Part shown: positions 15,588 through 21,403 of the stretch, piece by piece
Layout: every line of letters starts with the position of its first letter
How positions within the stretch are numbered: position 1 is the stretch's first letter
Assembly: GCA_036554605.1 (NCBI GenBank)
Contig: DATBMY010000134.1
Span: 1-21,403 of the forward strand
Origin: DATBMY01 sp036554605
GTDB lineage: Bacteria > Acidobacteriota > Blastocatellia > UBA7656
DNA: 21,403 bases
Direction: 5' to 3'
Made by a program: the position numbers and the translations under genes
The notes under the pieces: generated by a model
Database searches by the model: none
Seen by the model: only the letters and a program-made list of their open reading frames with translations
What the model was told of the DNA's origin: nothing

Positions 15588-15925
15588 GTTATACCTCCAT
15601 CATCGCTGCTTACGTTTGGCCCTTCAATAGCGACCTAATTAAAGAGATCAGGAGCGACCTATAGGCCGGCTATATCGCCCCTACCGAGCGGACGACGCGG
15701 TCCGACAAGGAGAATATCTCCGTCAATAAGGCCTCAGGTTAAGAGCAGGAAGTCTATCACAACCGAAATTTGCGGTATACGGTCTGCTTCATCACGTAGC
15801 GGGAGAGTAGCAGTCAAAGTGAAGAGATAAGGAGTATGGATACCTACCCTCAACTCGCTTTCGCTTCACTACCCAAAAGTTGGAATTATTGACTGAGCTT
15901 GAACCCTGTGCTACTTTCGGGAAAG
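15588..15925. other. Divergent intergenic region with a short direct repeat
   Basis: A 338-bp stretch between the divergent WD40-caspase gene and the gene at 15926. I see no RNA gene or convincing coding frame. AGCGACCTA occurs twice, at 15629-15637 and 15653-15661, in direct orientation with a 24-bp period, 42-74 bp upstream of the WD40-caspase start; it could be an operator. AGTGAAG and CTTCACT form a loose inverted repeat near 15820-15870. A possible rightward promoter lies at 15889-15917. Confidence 0.5.
15889..15917 (+). promoter_or_regulatory. Possible promoter for the 15926 gene
   Basis: TTGACT (15889-15894), 17 bp, TACTTT (15912-15917). The -35 is good and the -10 weak (3 of 6). Transcription would start near 15924, almost at the ATG at 15926, again suggesting a nearly leaderless message and arguing against the TTG start at 15899. 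Confidence 0.4.
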
Positions 15926-16858
15926 ATGATAACCGGGTACAACACAGATGTGCGACACGATGGGCACATATACCATGTGCAAACCGAAGACCGCGGTCAG
16001 GGTAATCCAGTGCTTGAATCGCTTGTCTATATGGGCGGAACCATCATCGCCAAAAAGGCGACCCCTTATTCAATTCATTTGCAGCAGGGCGCGACCGAAG
16101 AGATGATATCGTCGCTGTTAAAGCGGCAGCACCAGGTGATCATCGCCGCGATAAAAGCGGGCCGCATTGACGACCTTGTTCGCCATACGGCAAAAGAGCG
16201 GGCAGGCAAAGAGCCTTCGCCCGTGTCGGAAGAGTTGGCCTTAGATAGCACTCCCGCGCCTGTAATCGCGCCAAAGCCCGCGACACGCACTGCCGCTAAA
16301 TCGCCGCGCGGGTCCGGATCACTTACTGGGAAATCGCCGCGCGGGTCGGGGTCTCTTACCGCGCAGCGGCAGACAGTGGCTGAAAAACCGGCCGTCTCAC
16401 GGACTGCCCCGCTCGTTTCGCCAAGGCTGCGGTCAAATACTCCTCGTTCACTTCCTAAACCTCCTTCGGTCAAGAAAGCGCCTTCCGGACCGCTCGCCAC
16501 TAAGGGGGCCGAGGTTGACATCGACCGGGTGATCTCGGATTACATGAAGAGGAACGAAGAGCAAGGCAAGCTCGAATTGAAGGTACTTACGCCGAGCCTC
16601 TTCGTCGCCGGCAAGAGCATCGGGCTGAGAGTCCAGATCTCGTACGACTCTGTGCCTGAAGCCGATGCAATCGTCACGGTCAAAGTCATCGGCACGGCTT
16701 TCAAGCCGCAGGTTTTTATTGGGAGGGCCGGTCGTGACGGCCTGGCCAGCTTCAGCCTCACGCTGCCCGCTTTTACTGCCGGAACCGCGGCAATCGTTAT
16801 CGAGGCGGAATCGAGCCGTGGCCGCGGAGAGCTGAAACATCTCATTCGCAGGGCATAA
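15926..16858 (+). CDS. Unknown protein with N-terminal MITGYNTD domain, low-complexity linker and C-terminal beta domain
   Basis: 310 residues from the ATG at 15926; the frame extends to a TTG at 15899, but I place the domain start at Met-Ile-Thr-Gly-Tyr-Asn-Thr-Asp. Residues 1-60 form a compact region (VRHDGHIYHVQTED, LVYMGGTIIAKKATPYS) followed by a helix. Residues about 90-205 are a Ser/Pro/Lys/Arg linker containing a tandem 11-residue repeat (KSPRGSGSLTG). Residues about 215-310 alternate strands (LKVLTPSLFVAGKSIGLRVQ) like an immunoglobulin- or transthyretin-like sandwich. There is no signal peptide. I recall similar N-termini in Acidobacteria, which is memory rather than a search. It lies 4 bp before thiS and may be co-transcribed with the thiamine genes without sharing their role. 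Confidence 0.78.
   Translation: MITGYNTDVRHDGHIYHVQTEDRGQGNPVLESLVYMGGTIIAKKATPYSIHLQQGATEEMISSLLKRQHQVIIAAIKAGRIDDLVRHTAKERAGKEPSPVSEELALDSTPAPVIAPKPATRTAAKSPRGSGSLTGKSPRGSGSLTAQRQTVAEKPAVSRTAPLVSPRLRSNTPRSLPKPPSVKKAPSGPLATKGAEVDIDRVISDYMKRNEEQGKLELKVLTPSLFVAGKSIGLRVQISYDSVPEADAIVTVKVIGTAFKPQVFIGRAGRDGLASFSLTLPAFTAGTAAIVIEAESSRGRGELKHLIRRA
16298..16360 (+). repeat. Tandem in-frame repeat, 33-bp unit, two copies
   Basis: Units 16298-16330 and 16331-16360 both begin AAATCGCCGCGCGGGTC and encode Lys-Ser-Pro-Arg-Gly-Ser-Gly-Ser-Leu-Thr. They differ mainly at synonymous positions (TCCGGATCACTT against TCGGGGTCTCTT), so the duplication is not brand new, or is held at the protein level. Confidence 0.85.
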
Positions 16859-16862
16859 TCGC

Positions 16863-17093
16863 TTGAAGATTCAATTAAACGGGGAGCAGACCGAAATTAC
16901 CGGGGGCCGCAGTGTTTCCGACCTGATCGACTCGCTCGGCCTCAGGCCCGAGCGCCTTGCCGTTGAAGTCAACGGCCGTATAATCCGGCGCGCCAATTGG
17001 ACCTCGACAACCCGTGCCGAAGGTGACAAAGTAGAAGTGGTGCATTTCGTAGGCGGCGGGTCCCGCCCTCTGCCCGAATGCGCGGCTGGATAA
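16863..17093 (+). CDS. thiS: Sulfur carrier protein ThiS with a 10-residue C-terminal extension
   Basis: 76 residues; ubiquitin-like sulfur carrier for the thiazole half of thiamine. It starts at TTG 16863, giving MKIQLNGEQTEI, the usual ThiS opening; the ribosome site is weak, so coupling to the gene 4 bp upstream is likely. The core ends with GDKVEVVHFVGGG (residues 54-66), the normal ThiS terminus. Here the frame continues for Ser-Arg-Pro-Leu-Pro-Glu-Cys-Ala-Ala-Gly before the stop. ThiS must end in a free Gly-Gly to be adenylated by ThiF and loaded with sulfur, so this form would need trimming, or the extension reflects a sequence error or recent change. It is directly followed by thiG; no thiF, thiO, thiC or TPP riboswitch is visible. 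Confidence 0.9.
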   Translation: MKIQLNGEQTEITGGRSVSDLIDSLGLRPERLAVEVNGRIIRRANWTSTTRAEGDKVEVVHFVGGGSRPLPECAAG

Positions 17094-17117
17094 TACCGCA
17101 CTGGTTAAGGAAAAGAG

Positions 17118-17894
17118 ATGACGGATTCATTTGTTATAGCGGGCAGGGAGTTTCGCTCGCGCCTGATACTGGGATCGGGCAAGTACGCAAGCAACGAATC
17201 GATGCGAGAGGCGCTCGAAGCGTCGGGCACCGATATGGTGACGGTCGCGGTCCGCAGGGTTAACCTCACCGATAGATCAAAAGAGTCTCTGCTCGATTAC
17301 ATCGATACGGCGAAGTATCACATCCTGCCAAACACGGCGGCCTGTTACACGGCCGAGGATGCGATCCGCACCGCGATGCTTGCGCGCGAAGTCCTCGACA
17401 ACAACTGGATCAAGCTTGAAGTGATCGGCGACGAGCGGACGCTTTTTCCGGACAACGCGGGATTGTTGGATGCGACCCGCGCGCTCGTGAAGGAAGGGTT
17501 CATAGTACTGCCATACATGAATGACGACCTGATCGCGGCGCGCAGGCTTATAGAGGCTGGCGCCGCCGCTATCATGCCTCTGGCCGCGCCGATAGGCTCT
17601 GGCCTCGGGATTCAGAACTTCACGAACCTGCGCATACTCAGGGAGCAAATAACCGAGGTCCCGCTGATAGTCGACGCGGGCGTCGGCACGGCCTCCGATG
17701 CAACGCTCGCGATGGAGCTGGGATTCGACGCAATACTGATGAACACCGCGATTGCGGGAGCGAAAGACGCAGTCCGAATGGCGCGGGCGATGAATTACGC
17801 GGTCAGCGCGGGCCGCCTGGCTTACCAGGCCGGGCGAATACCGAGAAAGCTATACGCTTCGGCATCTAGCCCCGTGGAAGGCTTATCACGATAA
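17118..17894 (+). CDS. thiG: Thiazole synthase
   Basis: 258 residues, a complete TIM-barrel enzyme joining 1-deoxyxylulose 5-phosphate, dehydroglycine/iminoglycine and sulfur from ThiS thiocarboxylate into the thiamine thiazole. The Schiff-base lysine is K99 in WIKLEVIGD. Other family blocks are LILGSGKYAS (17-26), PNTAACYTAEDA (71-82), AAAIMPLAAPIGSGLGI (phosphate loop), VDAGVGTASDA and LMNTAIAGAKD. The start has AAGGAAAAGAG just ahead, 24 bp after thiS. The stop codon lies in a short inverted repeat. Length is normal for the family, and nothing in it hints at a change to match the unusual ThiS tail. Confidence 0.96.
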   Translation: MTDSFVIAGREFRSRLILGSGKYASNESMREALEASGTDMVTVAVRRVNLTDRSKESLLDYIDTAKYHILPNTAACYTAEDAIRTAMLAREVLDNNWIKLEVIGDERTLFPDNAGLLDATRALVKEGFIVLPYMNDDLIAARRLIEAGAAAIMPLAAPIGSGLGIQNFTNLRILREQITEVPLIVDAGVGTASDATLAMELGFDAILMNTAIAGAKDAVRMARAMNYAVSAGRLAYQAGRIPRKLYASASSPVEGLSR

Positions 17895-17897
17895 GCC
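17880..17897 (+). promoter_or_regulatory. Inverted repeat enclosing the thiG stop codon
   Basis: GGCTTATC (17880-17887) and GATAAGCC (17890-17897) are perfect inverted repeats with 2 nt between, so about 6 bp can fold as a hairpin with a 6-nt loop. The TAA stop (17892-17894) is inside the right arm. The next gene starts 23 nt later with no Shine-Dalgarno site. The arrangement echoes the hairpin at 7744-7767. Confidence 0.5.
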
Positions 17898-17920
17898 CGG
17901 ACCCGGTTTTGCGGCGCACG

Positions 17921-18586
17921 ATGGCGTGTGAATCGAGATTCGAGAGCGAGCTTTACCGGGCGGGCTACCGCCTGATAGCCGGCGCGGACGAGGTCGGCCG
18001 GGGAGCGCTTGCCGGGCCGGTCGTGGCCGCCGCCGTCATATTGAATCCCTTCAATATCCCGCGGGGGATTGACGATTCTAAAAAGCTCTCGCGGCCAAGG
18101 CGCGCCCGCCTGGAAGAGGAGATAAAGGCTTCCGCGCTGGCCTTTTGCGTGGCCCGAATCGAGCATCACGAGATCGACCGGATCAACATACACCACGCCT
18201 CGCTTCTGGCAATGCTGCGGGCAGTAAAAGCATTGCAACCAAAAGCCGACTATGTTTTAATAGACGGGCGTCACAAGCTCCCCACCCTTGAATGCCCCCA
18301 AAGACCAATAATCAAAGGCGATTGCTTATCGGTATCTGTTGCCGCGGCATCTATAATCGCCAAGACTGCGCGCGACCGGTGGATGAGAGAGTATGACGAG
18401 AAATATCCTGGGTACGGCTTTGCCTCGCATGTTGGCTACAACACGCGCGCGCACCAGGAGGCCATAGCGCAACTCGGCCCATGCGCGATCCATCGTTTGA
18501 GTTTTAACGGCGTGCAGTCGTACCAGGCTCCACTGGACCTCGCAAAAGAGAGTCCACCCCTGGCGTCGCTTCCCGAATCCGAGTAG
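17921..18586 (+). CDS. rnhB: Ribonuclease HII
   Basis: 221 residues from the ATG at 17921 (a TTG at 17909 adds four). It cuts the RNA strand of RNA-DNA hybrids, including single ribonucleotides in DNA, in the cytosol. The acidic metal-binding set is complete: D23 and E24 (GADEVGRG), D115 (VLIDGRH) and D152 (AKTARDRWM). The SIIAKTARD block and the KGD segment at 132-134 are also typical, as is GYGFASHVGYNT. It follows thiG by 26 bp without a ribosome site of its own, so it is probably translated by coupling. Length is normal. The last 20 residues are Pro/Glu-rich and variable. Confidence 0.95.
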   Translation: MACESRFESELYRAGYRLIAGADEVGRGALAGPVVAAAVILNPFNIPRGIDDSKKLSRPRRARLEEEIKASALAFCVARIEHHEIDRINIHHASLLAMLRAVKALQPKADYVLIDGRHKLPTLECPQRPIIKGDCLSVSVAAASIIAKTARDRWMREYDEKYPGYGFASHVGYNTRAHQEAIAQLGPCAIHRLSFNGVQSYQAPLDLAKESPPLASLPESE

Positions 18587-18652
18587 AGCAGCCCGCCGCT
18601 CGCCCCCCGAGCAAATAGAGGACCGTTTGAGGCGCTGGCCTCTGGAGGGGTT

Positions 18653-21403
18653 ATGTCTTTAAACAAATCGAAGGTATTGCGCACGGCGGAGAAGTACGTC
18701 CTTCAAGGGAAGATTCCGGCGGCGATAGATGAATACCGCAAAGTGGTCGACGCCGACCCGGCGGACCTTACGACGATAAACACGCTTGGTGATCTGTACG
18801 TGCGCGCGGGCAAAATACAAGATGCGATAGCAAATTTCTCGCGCATCGCCGACAGCTACCGGGAAGGCGGCTTTACGTTGAAGGCCATCGCGATGCTGAA
18901 GAAGATCTCGAAGCTCGACCCGACAAACATAGAGACGGCGATGAAGCTGGCGAATCTCTATTCGCAACAGGGCCTGCTCGTGGAAGCGCGCCAGCAGTAC
19001 CTGCAGGTGGCCGACGCATATGCCCGGCAAGGGCAGACGCGCAAAGCTTTGGAAGCTTATCAGAAGATCGCCGATCTCGATCCCTCGAATACGTCCGTGA
19101 GAATGAAGCTTGGCGAAATATATTCCCGCGAGGAGATGAAGGACCAGGCGCACGAAGCCTTCATCATGGCGGGCACCGAATTTCTTCGCAAAGGCGACAT
19201 CGAGCAGGCGCTAAACGCAAACCTCAAAGCCATAGGCGTCAATCCCGACAGCCGTCAAGCGCTTACCGCCATCGCCACGATCTATACACAGCAAGGCCAG
19301 ATCGACCGCGCCATAAACATCCTTTGCGAAGCATTCGAGCGCAATCCGGGCGATGTGGAGCTGCTAACAATACTTGGACGCACATATCTATCGGCCGGGT
19401 TTATGGATGACGCGGAACGGACTTTCCTGAGCCTTATAGAGCTCGACCGCAACCGCTATCACTACTTGCTGGAGGTCGGCCGGAGGTTCCTTCAGATAGG
19501 AGACCTCGACCGCGCGGCCGAACAGATTGACGGCTGCATAGACATCCTCATAACCAAGCGCGAAGAGGATAAGGCCATCGATTTTCTGCGCCGCATACTC
19601 GATCGCGACATGAATCATATCGGCGCGCTCAAGCGGCTCGCGCAGATATTCCAGCGCATACGCGAGGACCATAACCTTTTGGCTTCGCTCAATTCGCTGG
19701 TCGAAGCGGCCATGCGTAAGGGCGATGACGAGGAAGCGATAGCGGCCCTCAAAGAGCTGACGAAGCTTGAGCCCGATGAGCCCATGCACCTTCAGCGGCT
19801 CTATAACCTGGGGGTGAAAGATATTGTCTCTTCGGACGCACCCGACGTGGTGCGGGCGACGGGGCCGCTCGATTACGAGTCAGCGGCCTTTGATGATGCT
19901 TTCGTCATAAGACAGATATCGGAAGCGGAGATACTTGCGGGCCACGGGCAGATCGACCACGCGGTCGAGATACTGGGCGGGATACTGGCGCACACGCCGG
20001 AAAACGTCCAGGTGCACCAGAAGCTCAAGGATATATACCTGCGGGCCGGCATGATCGATAAAGCCGCCCAGGAATGCCTATCGCTCGGAAAAATACACGA
20101 AGCGCGCGGAGAGAGCGCGCGCGCCAGCGATTACTTTGCGGAAGCCCGGCAGATCGATCCATCAATCGAAGCGCCCGCGCCTCATTCAGAGATGGATGAG
20201 GATTGGTCGGATCACACGGCCAACACGCTCCAGGGAGCTTCGGAGGCTGATGGTATCAACGCGGCCGAGGGCCAGGAGCCAGCCGCACCGATGGATTGGA
20301 TGAAGTATCAAACAGGAGCGCTGGCGGACCAGACCGGTTTCGTGATGGTTCCGGGAGAGGGCTCTTCGCGCGCGAATGAAAACGGGGCAGAGGGGGATGA
20401 CTTCCGCTATAGCGATACGCTTGTCGGCGAGCAAGAGCCGGAGGGCGAAAACCCGGTTGCCGACTTTGTCTTTAGCGTCACAGGCAATTTGCCATCCGAT
20501 ACCATGCCTCGGGTTCTGCGCGACGAGCTTGAGGGGATCGATTTTTACATTGCGCAGGGCTACGTCGAGATAGCGCGGGACACGCTCGACCGGTTGCACG
20601 CCGAGCACGGCGACCATCCCGAGGTGCTTCAGCGATACGCGCAGCTAAATGGCGACGGTATGGCCGCGCCGGTCGCTGCGAGGCCGGAGACTATTGAAGA
20701 GGAGGCCGCGCCCCACCAGCCGGTCGGCACGACTTTCTTTAACGAACTGCCCGGCCAGCCTGCCGACTCTGCGCGAGACGGTATTAGTGCCGAAGAAGGG
20801 AATGGTAATAAAGCGGTTGATCCAAACGATCTGACCTTCCCGGTCTCGCACGGCCCGAAGGAGGCAGAGCACAGCACTCCGCAGCCTTTCATTATCCAGA
20901 AAGAGTCAGGCCCGCTTTATCCGGACCTGCTTGTGCAGTTGAATACAAGCGACCTGCTTATTGACACTGCGTTTGATCAGTTGCGTCTGCCGACCGGCGC
21001 GCTCGCGGCTCCTTTAAATAAGCCAATCGGAACGGGCGATCTTATTAACTCGATAGTTGACTCAATAGGCCCATCGTTTGTTCACCCGGAACAGGAGCGG
21101 AAGGAGCCCGAAGTCACAAGCGAGGCGCTTGAGGCGAAGGTCGTAGAGCAGGCCGGAGAAGCCAACCTCGAGGCTGTGCCGGAAAGCGAAGAAGCGGCGG
21201 CGGCTGTTGAGCCGTCATCTATTGCCGAAGAGCCCGAGTCGATGCCATTTGAAATGGATGCGGCAGGGTTTACTATGGGAACCCTCGGGTTCGAAAGCGA
21301 CGGGGCCGGAGTCGATTCCACCGAGGGCGAATCGAAGGAAGTCGAGCAGCCGGAGATAGGACTCAAGCCCGAAGAGTCCGCCGCGCCCGAACCCGCGCCA
21401 TCT
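18653..21403 (+). CDS. Large TPR-repeat protein with long acidic tail (3' end beyond the window)
   Basis: 917 codons are open to the window edge without a stop. The ATG at 18653 follows GGAGGGG (18644-18650). Residues about 1-490 are tandem tetratricopeptide repeats, with units such as KIPAAIDEYRKVVDADP, KIQDAIANFSRIAD, QTRKALEAYQKIADLDPSN, QIDRAINILCEAFERNPGD and QIDHAVEILGGILAHTPEN. A lone repeat-like helix pair sits near 623-665 (YIAQGYVEIARDTLDRL). The rest is a low-complexity tail rich in Glu, Ala and Pro, probably disordered. There is no signal peptide, so it is likely a cytosolic scaffold. The partner is unknown. It lies 66 bp after rnhB; a 5-bp hairpin (18629-18642) sits just before its ribosome site. 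Confidence 0.85.
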   Translation, partial: MSLNKSKVLRTAEKYVLQGKIPAAIDEYRKVVDADPADLTTINTLGDLYVRAGKIQDAIANFSRIADSYREGGFTLKAIAMLKKISKLDPTNIETAMKLANLYSQQGLLVEARQQYLQVADAYARQGQTRKALEAYQKIADLDPSNTSVRMKLGEIYSREEMKDQAHEAFIMAGTEFLRKGDIEQALNANLKAIGVNPDSRQALTAIATIYTQQGQIDRAINILCEAFERNPGDVELLTILGRTYLSAGFMDDAERTFLSLIELDRNRYHYLLEVGRRFLQIGDLDRAAEQIDGCIDILITKREEDKAIDFLRRILDRDMNHIGALKRLAQIFQRIREDHNLLASLNSLVEAAMRKGDDEEAIAALKELTKLEPDEPMHLQRLYNLGVKDIVSSDAPDVVRATGPLDYESAAFDDAFVIRQISEAEILAGHGQIDHAVEILGGILAHTPENVQVHQKLKDIYLRAGMIDKAAQECLSLGKIHEARGESARASDYFAEARQIDPSIEAPAPHSEMDEDWSDHTANTLQGASEADGINAAEGQEPAAPMDWMKYQTGALADQTGFVMVPGEGSSRANENGAEGDDFRYSDTLVGEQEPEGENPVADFVFSVTGNLPSDTMPRVLRDELEGIDFYIAQGYVEIARDTLDRLHAEHGDHPEVLQRYAQLNGDGMAAPVAARPETIEEEAAPHQPVGTTFFNELPGQPADSARDGISAEEGNGNKAVDPNDLTFPVSHGPKEAEHSTPQPFIIQKESGPLYPDLLVQLNTSDLLIDTAFDQLRLPTGALAAPLNKPIGTGDLINSIVDSIGPSFVHPEQERKEPEVTSEALEAKVVEQAGEANLEAVPESEEAAAAVEPSSIAEEPESMPFEMDAAGFTMGTLGFESDGAGVDSTEGESKEVEQPEIGLKPEESAAPEPAPS

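Noticed and set aside
15899..15925. TTG start nine codons upstream in the 15926 gene
   Set aside because: No ribosome site, it lies inside the candidate promoter, and the domain begins at the later ATG.
16298..16360. Short tandem repeat considered as a CRISPR or mobile element
   Set aside because: Only two adjacent units, no spacers, in frame within a low-complexity linker.
16859..16862. TPP riboswitch or other thiamine control ahead of thiS
   Set aside because: Only 4 bp separate thiS from the preceding gene and no thi-box sequence is seen there or upstream of 15926.

Overview
The window looks like a soil-type bacterial chromosome of moderately high GC. My best guess is Acidobacteriota, class Blastocatellia. 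This is an inference from the mix of an exported WD40-caspase with a DUF4384 partner, a Met-Ile-Thr-Gly-Tyr-Asn-starting protein I associate with that phylum, and long TPR proteins; no marker here is decisive. Three genes can only start with TTG.

Layout. 1-801: 3' end of a 23S rRNA gene, 5S rRNA, terminator, tRNA-Leu(UAA), second terminator. 830-3617: a GT87-type membrane mannosyltransferase-like gene (+) and an O-antigen-ligase-like gene (-) with a PDZ domain; they converge and overlap by 191 bp. 3898-6841: leftward, a di-heme cytochrome c peroxidase-like gene with ribA 5 bp behind it; rightward, an ECF sigma factor. Between these two heads lie two near-identical ECF-type promoter signatures facing outward. 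7126-9854: a rightward cluster of two small unknown proteins, a glutaminyl-cyclase-like M28 protein and an isopropylmalate/isocitrate-type dehydrogenase. 9872-15587: leftward, an exported protein with 14 WD40 repeats and a caspase domain, a DUF4384 protein, then a LON-domain protein with its own apparently leaderless promoter. 15926-21403: rightward, an unknown protein, thiS, thiG, rnhB and a large TPR protein cut by the window end.

How parts may work together. The 3.9-6.8 kb block reads as a regulon: the sigma factor probably drives itself and an envelope redox pair (di-heme peroxidase plus the first riboflavin enzyme). The WD40-caspase and DUF4384 genes look like one envelope module. The two cell-surface genes at 0.8-3.6 kb fit polysaccharide or glycolipid assembly. 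thiS and thiG are the paired thiazole genes of thiamine synthesis, but this ThiS carries extra residues after its C-terminal glycines, which would block normal activation unless trimmed.

No insertion sequence, integrase, phage gene or CRISPR array was seen. All functions are assigned by reading motifs by eye; no database search was run.
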